Origin: Cunninghamia lanceolata
Taxonomy: Eukaryota > Streptophyta > Pinopsida > Cupressales > Cupressaceae
DNA length: 64,000 bases
Assembly: GCA_027924645.1 (NCBI GenBank)
Contig: BSBN01000252.1
Location: forward strand, 4,278,001-4,342,000
Reading direction: 5' to 3'
Shown here: positions 1 through 11,592 of the stretch, one piece after another
Layout: each line of letters opens with the position of its first letter
How positions within the stretch are numbered: position 1 is the stretch's first letter
The notes under the pieces: generated by a model
Told to the model about the DNA's origin: nothing
What the model saw: the letters and a program-made list of their open reading frames with translations, nothing else
Databases searched by the model: none
Translations under genes and position numbers: made by a program

Positions 1-194
1 ATCTCCATTCTACTTTCTCAAGAAAGTCTCTTTCACCTTGCTTTTTTTTGTCTTCGTGATACCTCACCTTAGGCCCCTTTCTTTTCCCTTGGCCTAGTAT
101 TTTGGTATCTAGGCTCTTCCTTCAACCTACAAAAAGACAATACACAAACTCCAAAAACTTATCTTGCCCAGATCTTTAGGTTTTGATACAAATT
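1..194 (-). mobile_element. Internal 5' part of a further unit of element A (cut by window edge)
   Basis: This stretch matches 2188-2381, the PBS-proximal internal region of element A, almost base for base with scattered substitutions. Read on the minus strand it directly follows an LTR, with the PBS-like GTATCAAAACC, just as the internal region of A follows its right-hand LTR. The order LTR-internal-LTR-internal therefore implies a second unit continuing beyond position 1. A segmental tandem duplication would give the same picture; the window edge prevents a decision. Confidence 0.75.
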
Positions 195-1367
195 TTATGA
201 AGAGTAGGGTGGAGGTTAACAACACAATCTCAAATGAACAAACTTTGTAACTTTGGAACCCTAACTTGGTAGGTTTTCTCACAAACTCTTCAACTTCCCT
301 AATAGTACTCCAAACAAGGTTTTTCCACAATAACTTTTAGAGAAGGCCTTAAACTTAGAAACCAAACACCCTTCTAGATACCCTTTATGCCTCTTTTAAA
401 CATACCAAATTTGTAGATATGGTTGTTTTGTAACATAGGGCTAAAACTTAGACTATCCTTCCTTGAAGCCTAGAAACATGGGGCAGCAAATTGACTTTTT
501 TAGTCATAACTTTTAGTGCAGGCATGATCTCTAGAATGTAAAGGCAGATTTAGATACCCATTTGGGCTTTATACAACATATTTCAGAATAAAGGTAGTTT
601 ATTTTGTACAGAACCTTTCAAAAAATGACTTTTCTTCTGCCAATTAGATAAAAAACATAAGGAAATCCGACCTAGGGCATCACCAAAACACATGAAAACC
701 AAAACCCTAGAACCTGCAATCTTGGAATAAGTAAATAAACACAAAAATACTCTATCTCACAAAATTTTAGATTTTTCCATCGTGGGAATGGTTAGAAATT
801 ACATTTTGAAGTCCACTAGAAACCCTAACCAGGGTTCTAGATAGTTTTCAGTAAATCATCTATAACTTTCTCCAAACTCAATGAAAAACCACCAAACTAG
901 TTGCAAATGAAACATGATTCATTTATCTACAAGATACAATCTTGTGTAGGTCAAAAAAAATTCGTATAGTCTATACAAAATCAAGAGAACAGACAAAAAC
1001 GTGGTAAAACTCAAAAATTTGTGTTTATTTCTTCATCAAAATTTTCATTACATGGTCTCCCCCTCATGTCTTCAACCTTTAGCAAGATTTTTAAACCTTT
1101 TACAACTACTCACCACTAATTTTCAAGTTACAACTGTTCAAATTCCCACTTTGTGCAACATTGACCCTTCACATTCCACCTTGTGCAATTTGACAATATT
1201 TGCAACATTGACATCTTTGTAACTAGACACTTCCACACACCTGATGACCTAACATGGACTCCAACATACATAACATAGTCATTAATGACCTTATTTATAT
1301 CAATTATTATCAAAACAAGACAAAATCTAAAATTGATTAACATGTGCATGAGGGTGCCCCTGCACCA
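195..1367 (-). repeat. Element A LTR, left copy (3' LTR on minus strand)
   Basis: This is a direct repeat of 2382-3552. On the minus strand it begins TGGTGCAGGGGCACC, which can fold as GGTGC-AGGG-GCACC, and ends next to a decayed PBS. Immediately outside it (1368 on, minus strand) is TTGGGAGTA, the same PPT-to-LTR junction motif found at the 3' LTR of element F (GGGGGAGTA then TGGTGCAGG). Confidence 0.8.
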
Positions 1368-1532
1368 TACTCCCAAGGGGAAGAAAAACTCAAGTCAACT
1401 TGAGTGGAGGTCTTCTCTTTCTTCCTAGTCTTCAAATTCTTCTGCAACTTTCCTTGGATCTTTTTTCTTCTTCTTCTTGTACTGCCTCTGACTTAACATC
1501 TTCTCAACTTCAAGGTACCAAAACTCGAGTTC

Positions 1533-2195
1533 TCATTCATATACCTCAGTACCATCGTCTATGTCTTCATCTTCATCATTGGAATACAATATGTCAACAT
1601 CCATAAAATTAGAAAATGCAACTATTACCTTGGTTGTTTTGGCAACATCTTCTTCACCATAGTGTGCTATATTTGTATAACAATCTTCATACACTATATG
1701 CACCTCACTTCCTTCTTTAGACTCTTTTCCATCTTCATATTCATCTATTGCACCTGTGAACACATACTCACAAATATTGTTAGAAATAAAATCTTGAGTC
1801 TCAATGGACCCATTTTCTTCACATTTTTCCTCTTCCACCATCAAAAAAGATCCTCCAATATCTAGTTCTACTGCCCTCTCTTGCATCATTCTCTTCTGAA
1901 TAATTTGCTTGATGGGCCATTTTACCTTCCTCATTGGTAAATGCCAACTATTTTCTTGTTTTGCTCTCTCAAGCAACTGCTGCATCTCAAGTTCCATTCT
2001 TTTTTCCATTTCTTCTTAAATTTCTTTCATTTGTTCCAAAGTTTGTCTCAATTCTATTATCTCTTGCTCAATATCAATTTGCTTTACCTTCTCATCCTTC
2101 TTTATCTTACTTCTCTCTTTTCTCATCACTAGTTCCTTGCTTGGTATCTCCTTACTCTTGAAGTCTTTACGGACTAATCTTCTCAACATTTCCAT
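1533..2195 (-). pseudogene. Short coiled-coil ORF of element A, one nonsense codon
   Basis: Reading on the minus strand from an ATG at 2195 gives about 220 codons in one frame with a single internal TAA (near 2010), followed by a stop at 1533. The N-terminal third is rich in Lys/Arg/Glu with a heptad-like Leu/Ile pattern (EQEIIELRQTLEQM), suggesting a coiled coil. The C-terminal half is acidic and ends in NDEDEDIDDG. There is no zinc knuckle, protease or polymerase motif. It lies between the PBS and the 3' LTR, where gag normally sits, so it could be a reduced gag-like protein. I do not recognise the family. The TAA falls in a Glu/Gln-rich stretch and could be a mutated CAA. Confidence 0.5.
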
Positions 2196-2366
2196 TCTTC
2201 TTTCTCAAGAAAGTCTCTTTCACCTTGCTTCTTCTTGTCTTCATGATACCTCACCCTAGGACCCTTTCTTTTCCTTTGGCTTAGTCTTGTGGTATCCAAG
2301 CTCTTCCTTCAACCTGTAAAAAGACAATACACAAACTTTAAAAAATTATCTTGCCTAGATCTTTGA

Positions 2367-2379
2367 GATTTGATACCAA
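2367..2379 (-). promoter_or_regulatory. Primer-binding site of element A
   Basis: The minus strand reads TTGGTATCAAATC just downstream of the LTR end (CTATATCA). The first nine bases match the usual plant Met-tRNA-type PBS TTGGTATCAGAGC; the rest has drifted. The spacing to the LTR end is about two bases. Confidence 0.6.
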
Positions 2380-2381
2380 TT

Positions 2382-3552
2382 TGATATAGAGTAGAGTGGA
2401 GGTTAACAACACAATCTCAAATGAACAAACTTTGCAACTTTGGAACCCTAACTTGGTGGGTTTTCTCACAAACTCTTCAACTTCCCTAGTAGTACTCCAA
2501 ACAAGGTTTTTCCACAATAACTTTCAGAGAAGGCCTCAAACCAAGAAACCAAACACCATTTTAGATATCCTTTATGTCTTTTTTCAACATACCAAATTTG
2601 TAGATATGGTTGTTTTGTAACACAGGGCTCCAACTTAGACTGTCCTTCCTTGAAGCCTAGAAACATGGGGGCATCAAATTGACTTTTTTGGTCATAACTT
2701 TTAGTGTAGGCATGATCTCTAGATTGTAAAGGTAGATTTAGATGCCCATTTGGGATTTATACAACATACTTCAGAATCAAGGTAGGTTATTTTGTACGGA
2801 ACCTTTCAAAAAATGACTTTTCTTCTACCAATTAGATAAAAAAAAGGAAATCCGACCTAGGGCATCACCAAAACACATGAAAACTAAAACCTTGGAACCT
2901 GCAATCTTGCAATAAGAAATAAACACAAAAATGCTCCATTTCACAATATTTCAGATTTTTCCACTGTGGGAATGGTGAGAAATTACATTTTGAAGTCCAC
3001 TAGAAACCCTAACCAGGGTTCTGGACAATTTTCAGTAAATCACCTATAACTTTCTCCAAACTCAATGAAAAACCACTAAACTAGTTGCAAATGAAAGGTG
3101 ATTCGTTCCTCTACAATATACAATCTTGTGTAGGTCACAAAAATTCTGTACAGTCCATACAAAGTCAAGAGAACAAGCAAAAACGTGGTAAAACTTAGAA
3201 AATTGTGTTTATTTCTTCACCAAAATTTTCATTACATGTTCTCCCCCTCATGTCTTCAACCTTTACCAAACTTTTTAAACCTTTTCCAATTTCTCACCAC
3301 TAATTTTCAAGTTACAACTATTCAAATTCCCACTTTGTACAACATTGACCCTTCACATTCCACATTGTGCAATTTGACAATATTTGCAACATTGACATCT
3401 TTTGCAACTAGACACTTCCACACACCTAATGACCTAACATGGACTCCAACATACATAACATGGTCTTAAATGACCTTATTTACATCAATTATTATCAAAA
3501 CAAGACAAAATCCATAATTGATTAACATGTGCGTGAGGGTGCCCCTGCACCA
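2382..3552 (-). repeat. Element A LTR, right copy (5' LTR on minus strand)
   Basis: This LTR of 1,171 bp begins TGGTGCAGGGGCACC (minus strand, from 3552) and ends ATATCA at 2382. It is highly similar to 195-1367 over its whole length with scattered substitutions. The first 15 bases form the inverted repeat GGTGC/GCACC. Confidence 0.8.
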
Positions 3553-3578
3553 ACTAGTAATATTAAATTAAAAATTAA

Positions 3579-4442
3579 TTATTGAGAATAGGGGTTATGA
3601 CATTTTCTGCCATACAATGCTTCAAACATAGGCATCTTTATTGCAAAGTAATAGGATTTATTGTATGCAAACTCAACCAAAGGTAGGTAATCCTCCCATT
3701 TGTATTGTTGATCCATGCAATACATCCTTAGAAGATCTTCTAATACTTGATTTACTCTTTCCGTTGCCCATCTGTTTCTGGATGATATACTGAACTTATG
3801 TTTAGTTGAGTTCCAAGTGAAGAAAACAAGGTTTGCCAAACTCTAGAAGTTACACGAGCATCCCTGTCAGAAATAATCTTTTCGAGAATTCCATGCAATC
3901 TAAAAACCTCTTGAATAATTTTTTTGTGCTATTATAGGAGCTCCATCCATCAGATTACCTGGTATAAAATGTGCCACTTTTGTAAGCTTATCCACAACTA
4001 CTAGAATGACATTGCGCTTATTCCTCAACATTAGAAGACCTTGCACAAAATTCATGCTAATAACCTACCACTTACTTTCTGGTACATCATGGGGATATAG
4101 TAAACCTGCAAGATGATGATGTTCTGCCTTTACCCTTTGACATTCTAAACAACTTGCCACAAATCTTGTGGCATCCCCTTTCATTCCCCTCCAGAAATAT
4201 AACATCTTCACATCTGCTAACATCTTAGTAACACTAGGATGTCCTGAGTATGGTGCATTATGTACTTCCTTCCATACCAAATTTCTTAATTCACCAGAAT
4301 TAGGTACATAAATTCTTCCTTTATACCTCAATAACCCATTGCGTTCAAAGTAAAAACCTTCATACCTTTTATCTTGCAAATTATCTGAGAGTGCTTTCTT
4401 GACTTGTTCATAGAACTCATCACCCTTGGATCTTTGCAATAC
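3579..4442 (-). pseudogene. Gypsy integrase remnant (element B)
   Basis: The integrase N-terminal zinc-binding signature is visible as HNAPYSGH followed by CLECQ about 33 residues later (4140-4265). The core follows in pieces. VVVDKLTKVAHFIP lies at about 3940-4010 in the same strand. The segment ERVNQVLEDLLRM (3715-3760) carries the region of the catalytic Glu (family TERVNQ). FEALYGRKC at about 3590-3620 marks the end of the core. The stretch 3840-4064 has stops and shifts (for example a stop after PESKW). Integrase would insert the cDNA into chromatin. The C-terminal domain is absent because element A begins at 3552. Confidence 0.85.
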
Positions 4443-5884
4443 TTAACTTTTGAAGTTGGTTTGGATAGATACCATGAAGATGTATGCCTTCTTCAAATTA
4501 AAGCATTGTCAATTCTATTCTCCCTTCCCTTGATATAGCTAATGTTGAAATCATAGTCTGATATCAGTTCTAACCACCTCCTTTGCCTTGCATTTAGATT
4601 GGGTTGAGTAAATAGATACTTCAAACCATGATGGTCTATTTTTAATTCGAAGGGTTTTCCCAACAGATAGTGTCTCCACATCTGTAATGCATGAACCACT
4701 GCTGCTAACTCCAAATCATGCGAAGCATAATTTTGTTCATAAGGTTTTAGCTTTTTTGATTCATAAGCTATGACTTTCCCTTCCTACATTAACACTCCAA
4801 CCAAACCTTCACTTGATGCATCTGTGATAACAACAAAGTTACCATCTAGATCTGGCACTTTCATTATTGGAGACATGGTCAACTTCTCTTTCAGGAGATC
4901 AAATGTCTCTTGAGATTTTTCAAACCATTCAAACTTTTTCCCTTTCCTCTACAAAGAAGTGATAGGAAAAGCTATTCTAGAAAAGTTTTCTACAAACTTA
5001 CAATAATACCCAGCGAAATCCATAAAACTTCTAGCTTCAGAAACATTCTTTGGCACCGTCCACTCAAGCACTGCTTTTAACTTAGATGGATCAACTGCAA
5101 TTCCTCCTGCTGAAATCACATGACCTAGATACTGTACTTCCTTCTGAAATAAGGTACACTTGGAAATTTTTCTATATAGCTTATGCTCTCTTAACCGTTG
5201 AAGTACCATTTCTAATTGTTGAAGATGCTCCTCTTCATTCTTGGAATAAATTAGGATATCATCCAAGAAGACCAACACAAATTTATCCAAGCAGTCTCTA
5301 AACATGCTATTCATAAGGTTCATGAATGTTTTAGGTGTATTCGTTAACCCAAATGGTAAGACTGTGAAATCATAATGACCATACCTTGTTCTGAAAGCCG
5401 TTTTGGATATGTCTTCATCCTTGATCCTTAACTGGTGATAACCTGACCTTAGATCAATCTTTGAGAACACTGTTTTACCTTGTATCTGATCAAAGAGATC
5501 ATCAATATGTCGCAATGGATACTTATTCTTTATCATTGCTTTGTTGAGCAACCAATAATCTATACACAAACATAGTGTTCCATCTTTCTTCTTTACGAAG
5601 ATCACTGGCGCTCCCCAAGGTGAAACACTAGGCCTTATTAATCCCTTGAATAACAATTCTTCAAGTTGTGTTTTTAACTCCATCAATTCTATTGTCATCA
5701 TCCTATATGGCACTTTGGATATAGGTTCTGACCCTGGAATTATGTCAATGGAGAAGTTGAATACTCTCTTGGGAGGCAATCCAAGTAGTTCTTCTGGAAA
5801 TACAATCACAAAATCTCTTAGGATAGGATATTTCTCCATATTTGTCTTTTCAACATCCTCCATCTCTCCATCATTAGCTTCTTA
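4443..5884 (-). pseudogene. Gypsy reverse transcriptase and RNase H remnant (element B)
   Basis: A 304-codon open stretch (5863 to 4949) holds the RT. Visible motifs are [43 protein letters not shown] and the catalytic box [13 protein letters not shown] (about 5240-5285). They are followed by the thumb with VQYLGHVIS. RNase H continues below 4948 as VVITDASSEGLVGVLM, a stop, then EGKVIAYESKKL and 4493-4714 with WRHYLLGKPFELKIDHHGLKYL. Stops follow TSL (4949) and VLM, both where family members commonly carry Gln. The RT core itself looks intact, so this part decayed less than gag. Confidence 0.9.
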
Positions 5885-6072
5885 GAGATCTTGTAGTCCA
5901 TAATATGCCAAACCATCTTGATTGATAAACTCTGTATTCCTCAAGTTTTCTATTTTAACTGCAAAAATTTGAAAACCCTTCTTCTTTGCTCTATGCATTT
6001 GCATAGCTGATATTTGTCATAGCCTAACTTCTCTAGGTGTTCCTTGCAAAGATACCTAGTGCCCGAGATCAT

Positions 6073-7660
6073 CTAGGCATTCTTTGTTTTAGCATGACAA
6101 TCAACCTTAGCTCTATGTCTCCATAACCAATTCATCCCTAAGATGACATCATAAGATCCTAAAGGAGCTATGTACAAATTAACTTCTATAGAGAAACTAG
6201 GAAGTTCAACCCTTGCTTCAAACACACATTGGTCCACCTTTGCTCTTGTCCGGTTTGCATATGCCACAACCCAAGACTTTTCCATATAGCCAGCTCTCTT
6301 AGACATTTTACTAGCTACTCTAGGGGAAATAAAATTTTTAGTGGCACCAATATCTATTAAAACAAAGATGGGTATGCCAGATAAAGTAACTGTGACTTCC
6401 ACCAGAGTGATCTGATATTCTTCTTGTTGGTTATTAATTGCAGCATGTATCCTTTGTTGAAAGACATCCCATTGTGGTGGAAGAGGATTACCACGAGGTT
6501 GTGACCCTAATGACTTATTGGGACATTGACTAGCAAAGTGATCTCCACCACAAGTGAAACATCCCTTAACCGGTCCCTTCCTTCCTGAAGTTCTTCCAGA
6601 GTTAAAATTGTTTCTGGTGGCATTGCTAAAGTTATTGACATTATTTCCTCTTCGATCTCTCCTAGGCTCATTCCAATTATTCTGAGAATCCTTTTTCCCT
6701 TGCTTTGGAAACCCTTGCACCTCATTTGACTTCCTAGAAGCTTGATTGTTTTGATAAGAGAAATTAAACTTCTTTCTATTCTTCTTTCGATAATTGGTGG
6801 AAGAATTAAGATTTTGCTCTTGCTTAAGAGCTTTTTTCCTACACACAATCCATAGTGGTAGGACCATGCATATCTACTTCCGTACCTATCTAATTATTCA
6901 ATCCCATGATGAACTTCCTAATACAGAACTGCTCATCAGGTTGATACACGGGTACATATCTTAGTAGATGCATAAACTTTTCCCAATATTCACTGACTGA
7001 AGAATCTTCTTACTTAAGAATCTAAAAATCCAAGAGCTTCTAGTCATAGAAAAGTTGGGGTAACCAACATTTTTAGAATATTTCAACAAATTCAGTCTAG
7101 GTGAGCTGAGTTGAACTAAGCCCTAGTTCCATATTCTTACTCATCCACCAATTGGATGCTTCACCCAACAACTAAAAAGCTCCCCACACTGCTTTGGTAG
7201 CTTCTGTGTAGTTTCTAATCTTGAAATACTTTTCCATTTTAGTGAGTCAAGCCTCAGCTACATCCCCATTGGTACTTCCTTCGAACTTGGGAGGTGTAAT
7301 TTTCCTCATGTATCAGGATAGCTCTTTCACCATTCTCCTCCTCTTGGTTCCTTCAGATCATGATTGAGATTGTGATTGTGACCCTCCACTCTCATGCTTA
7401 CTAGTTTGTGAGTGGTCACGGGAGTTTTCTCCTTCATTCTCACTATTAGGGACTTATTTATTGTTAAGTACTTCTTTATCCACTCTATCTTTTCCTTTTT
7501 CCTTTTGTTCCAAGATTTCCACTCTCTCTCTTGTCTCGATCATCAATGCTAAGATTTGGTCCAACTTAGTATCCATATTTTCTGATCCTTGCCCTACTTC
7601 TTCACTTCCTCCTAGATTAGTTCTTGTACGAACTATTCTTTCCAAGAAAGTTTATACCTA
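6073..7660 (-). pseudogene. Gypsy gag and protease remnant (element B)
   Basis: The capsid part (7660-6870) is readable only across many stops: AWLTKMEKYFKIRNY, then EASNWWMSK, then the region near YVPVYQPDEQFCIRKF. At least five of its stops fall where Gln fits the family. From 6867 the frame opens for 264 codons. A basic Asn/Arg-rich linker leads to the zinc knuckle CFTCGGDHFASQC (CX2CX3HX4C, near 6530-6570). Next comes the aspartic protease VLIDIGATKNFI, in which the usual D-S/T-G has become D-I-G, and the flap-distal motif VILGMNWL. Gag forms the particle and binds RNA; protease would mature it. Confidence 0.85.
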
Positions 7661-7837
7661 AAGGTTTCATTAAGGTTAGATTTTACAAATGTTTACATAT
7701 CATTCTTAAAACATTAAACATTTAAAATAGAATCATTTATCCATAATCAAAGCATTTGCCAAAAAAGTACATATACACAAGTTTTTGATAAAAATGCTTC
7801 CTTTTATTTATATCAATAAGGATTTAAATACCCTTAG

Positions 7838-8484
7838 ATTTACATAGAATGACTATTAAGATAGTCTAATGGAGAGTATCCCTCAGATTCACTCTCAGCT
7901 ACATAACAAAGTGGAGTGTATCCCTTAGATTTTGGTACATGATTATCATCGTATGGATAATAACCCTCCAACTTATCCTTAGACACATAATTTCAGGGAA
8001 CATACTCTTCTGATTCATCACTTGAGGAAATTACAATTACTTCCACCAAAGGAGGAACATGAGGATCTCTAAACAACATGGTGGGACTCGCACTATACTC
8101 TGAGGGCATATCCCTAGATAGTGGTAAGGATTCCAACTTGGTTGGAGAAACCGGAGGCAGACGGTTGAAGTTGACAGCCTCTCTCATTTTTCTTTTCTCT
8201 TGACTAATCCGAGTGAGGGCATGACTCAAAGTCTCCATGTCACTTAACCATATATCGTTATCATCATTTGGTTCCTCAATGGTACAAACAATGTCTTCTC
8301 TCTCTTCCTTGGCCTTGAGGTAGCATTCGTTCCTAATGACTGACTTCCTTGCAGTCATTCTAAGACACACCATCTTGGCATAAGAATTTCCAAACATTAG
8401 ACTCTCATAATGTTGGATGGGAAAGCATAGCGAGAACATAGGTTCCAGAGCTAAACTTGGTAGCTCTAATACCACATGTAACAT
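7838..8484 (-). pseudogene. Pre-gag ORF with EGYxP repeats (element B)
   Basis: On the minus strand an ORF runs from an ATG at 8484, at the very end of the LTR and across the PBS, for 163 codons. After one TGA (7993, where TGG would give Trp) it continues in frame to about 7838. Internal Met codons downstream are alternative starts. The product is acidic and ends in a repeated pattern: SEEYVP, LEGYYPYDD, KGYTPLCY, SEGYSPLDY, each spaced 13-16 residues apart. There is no known domain or zinc finger. It is separate from gag, which starts near 7660. An extra ORF between PBS and gag is not typical of chromoviruses. The function is unknown; it might be chance, but the repeat argues for real coding history. 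Confidence 0.45.
8463..8474 (-). promoter_or_regulatory. Primer-binding site of element B
   Basis: The minus strand reads TGGTATTAGAGC two bases after the LTR end (GTTACA). It differs by one transition from the Met-tRNA-type PBS TGGTATCAGAGC. Confidence 0.75.
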
Positions 8485-11272
8485 GCCACTTGTTCTACCA
8501 AATAAATTTTACTAAGTTTAAACCAAAAGTAAATAGTTCTTCATACCAACAATATGAATAATAAAATTTTTTTCTTTCTTTTAAAATGATTGATGCACAT
8601 TTAAAACATATTTCAAACTTTACCATTGCATAATCAAATTACATTTCAACATTACAAGTATTGAATATTTCTCATTTACAAATTCTATAAGATGGATACA
8701 AAGTTACATACAAGCTTCAAAGAGCTAAACTGAAAATAGAGATATAAATGGTTCTGATGTCCATCAAATCTTGGCCACCAACTACATGAGGAGAAGCATC
8801 ACTCAAGTACTTTTCTGCCAACCATGGACTAACTACAGTCCCCTGTACATTTACCAAACTGGTAAACGACTCTACCCTTTGACGAAGGGATTGGTATGGT
8901 AACCTCAAAGAATAGCCTAATTTGAGAAAGATGTTGTGTCCTACATAACTAGTACTGTCATACTGTGGCTCCAACCTATAAGTATGATTATCCCTTCCTA
9001 GTATGTAAACCTGGATCACAGTGAACTGATAGTGTAAACAATGGCTACTTACACTACTTTGGCCAAAGTATTCATCACCCCTAACTTGAAATGGACATCA
9101 CATGCTCACCCATCATTCTAGCTTGATTTGGTATGACATCAATCTCTATACAAAGGTTATTCCCTTACCCATGGATCAACTAATCCCAAGATTAACCCAC
9201 TTAACATTTTCAAGTTTACTATCACACTCAACCCAAAGTAATACAAGTAGTAATACATAGTTTTTATATCTTGACCCTTCATAATGCATAAACACTATTC
9301 ATACTTAACTTAATATAGTACATAATTCCAATATAGCTACTAATCTCTACTATGGAGATTATTCATACACAATATTTCCATACTTGATATATATAATTCT
9401 CATTGAACAAATAAGAGAATACCCAATTTAATCAAGAAAAGCAAAATAAACTCATTTCCAAACAATAATCAAAGACATAATATTTCAAAAAGAAAAGATA
9501 TAATGGAGAAGAAATCAGCATGCATGTAATGCTTTGCTCCAAATAGATCAACTGGACTCCCTGCACTTGATTCCTCAAGTTGGTTGGATATCTCCTCCTA
9601 GAGCAACTCAGATTTCCCTCTTAACTTCTTACTAGCTCCTCTCAAAATCAAAGACCAAAATGACAATGCAACTCAAACACTAAACTCAAAAAACTACAGT
9701 AGAACAATAGAGCAACTTGGATGGAAAAATTGTGTGTAAAAGAATGGAAAAATCCCTCTATTTATACAAAATTCTGAGCTTGTCAAGGCTACAAACTAGT
9801 TGCCAGGTTTGCCACCACTCACCCTCAAAATTTGACTCAGTAAAAGAAATACAAAAGTGGTAGGCAGAAACCAAATAACAACAAACACATAATGGATAGC
9901 AAAACTAAAACTCAGAAATACAAGGTAACAAATCAGATTAAAGACTTCTACTGGGTTTGCATCTCTCAAACAAGGTGCCACTCCATCAACCATGCCCCCC
10001 TTTATTTCTGCTGGCAGTTTGCTTAGAAATGGTCAAAGAATATGCATGTTGGAAAAAAGTTACAACACTTTATATCAGTGCTGCCATTAATTGTATTGTT
10101 TGGCACTTTATGTGCATTAATTCTCATACTACAGAGATATATGTTCTTTATTTCCAACGCCCAAGACTTAGAAATTTACACCATGTGTTAATCATAAATG
10201 AATATGATTTAATCCCTTCCAAATATGGATGTAGGCATTTTATTGTAGTGCCTAAGTCATAGCACATATGCTATGTTTTGACATTAATATTGTTTCCAAG
10301 GCTGCGCACCTATATAGCAATGCTCTAAGACATTATATATATATATACACACACACACATTTCCATATTTACTATATTTAAATAACATTTGATAATAAAA
10401 TTCACATAATCGTATTTACATACTCCAACATCTACATATGTATACTGGATATCGTAAATCGTAAATGATTATATATATGTCATCGTTACTTAAAAACAAC
10501 ATAAAACTCATCAACCCCAATATCCACTGATGACATAAATGAATGAAATCCACATATACACTCACGACATGCGAGTATATACACACATGCATATAAACAT
10601 CCCTCGTCCAATCGATACCCTTATGCTTATGAGAAGTACGTTCATGAGCATGCGTAGATATGTCTATCTACGTATACTCATACACATATTGTCTCATACG
10701 TATAAGTTTATCGTTGACATGCATTTACATATGTGTATTTATTCATTTCATGTTTAAACCTTGCCATATGCAATTTCTAACTTATCAAAGAAGACTTCAA
10801 CTAACACTCAGACTAAATCACATTCCTCATTTAGAACACTCTTAAAATCATATCTCAAAAGCATTCAAGATCATTACCATAGATTACTTATCTTTACCCA
10901 CACATACTCGACATAACCTAGACCAAGTAGGATAGTGGTGTGTGCTTGCTCAGTTTAGTCTTTCTCTAATGTTTACCAAACCAAGTCCTTCTCTTGAGTG
11001 ATACTTCTCATTTCTGGAGGAGCAACCTGTTCTTACATTTAGCTTACATCACCACAACAGTAGTTAGCCAATCACAATATAATCACATGTTTCATACATT
11101 TCATAACTAGAATCACTTATACTACATCACATTGCATCATTTAATTTTCCAACATTTTCCATTCAAGATTCACAATACACATTAATGCAAATATTCATAA
11201 ACATTCATTTATTCAAGAAAATTAACCAATCAAAGTAAATAGTAAATAGTTAGAAACACACGGGGTGTAACA
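8477..11272 (-). repeat. 5' LTR of element B (2.8 kb)
   Basis: On the minus strand it starts TGTTACACCCCGTGTG at 11272 and ends CATGTTACA at 8477, next to the PBS. Length is about 2,796 bp. It is AT-rich with a TATA box at 9758-9766 and a dinucleotide tract (TA)n(CA)n around 10334-10361. No partner LTR is in the window, so the boundaries rest on TG/CA ends, the PBS and the junction with relic C. Confidence 0.7.
9758..9766 (-). promoter_or_regulatory. LTR promoter TATA box of element B
   Basis: The minus strand reads TATAAATAGAGGG inside the LTR, a consensus plant TATA box. The R region and transcript start should lie a few tens of bases downstream (lower coordinates). Confidence 0.5.
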
Positions 11273-11577
11273 CAAAATCTGTAAGACACATTTGAATGGT
11301 TCCTTTTGCCTTTTTGTCCATCTTTTCCAATCTTCATTAGATAATGCATCTAGCTTCTTTTATTTTGCAACTGACACCCACTAATCTCTTTCTTCCAAAA
11401 GATCTTCCATATTAAGCTTAACTAGTACTATTGAGTTTCTCAATATCAACACAAGTAGAGGTTGTGGTTTTCAATTTCTTCACAAACCTCTAAAATCACA
11501 CAATTTAAAAGCTCCCACTATAGCCAAAAAACCTTCAACACTTAATAGAAAGGCATTCCCCTCTATGCAAAACCATT
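11273..11577 (-). pseudogene. Copia gag N-terminal fragment (element C)
   Basis: Minus-strand translation gives pieces close to the gag N-terminus of copia X: KLNMEDLLEERD against KLKMEDLLEERN, then KKLDALSDEDW against KKLDDVSQDEW, and KGTIQMCL against WGTIWLCL. The reading frame is interrupted by the insertion of gypsy B at 11272. The rest of gag and all of pol should lie on the far side of B, outside the window. Confidence 0.65.
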
Positions 11578-11592
11578 AGCTCTAATACCAAA

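Larger units (their letters stand above)
195..3552 (-). mobile_element. Element A: short non-autonomous LTR retrotransposon (TRIM/LARD-like), minus strand
   Basis: Two LTRs of about 1.17 kb (195-1367 and 2382-3552) flank an internal region of only about 1 kb. On the minus strand the order is LTR, PBS-like TTGGTATCAAATC, a short lysine/glutamate-rich ORF, a PPT-like CTTGGGAGTA, then LTR. There is no protease, RT, RNase H or integrase, so mobilisation would need proteins from another element. The outer edges start and end with TG/CA on the minus strand. A lies between the integrase end of gypsy B and the window edge, so it is probably nested inside B. The right flank is ACTAG; its duplicate would lie outside the window. 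Confidence 0.75.
3553..11272 (-). mobile_element. Element B: Ty3/gypsy retrotransposon, minus strand, 3' end beyond nested element A
   Basis: Minus-strand order: a 2.8-kb LTR (11272 to 8477), PBS TGGTATTAGAGC, a pre-gag ORF, gag with a zinc knuckle, protease, RT, RNase H, and an integrase that stops at about 3580 where element A begins. The pol order PR-RT-RH-IN identifies Ty3/gypsy. Its LTR begins TGTTACACCCCGTG. On the other side it abuts the gag of copia relic C, so B was inserted into C. The 3' LTR is not in the window, consistent with A having inserted into B. Reading frames contain several frameshifts and many stops; it is dead. Confidence 0.85.
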
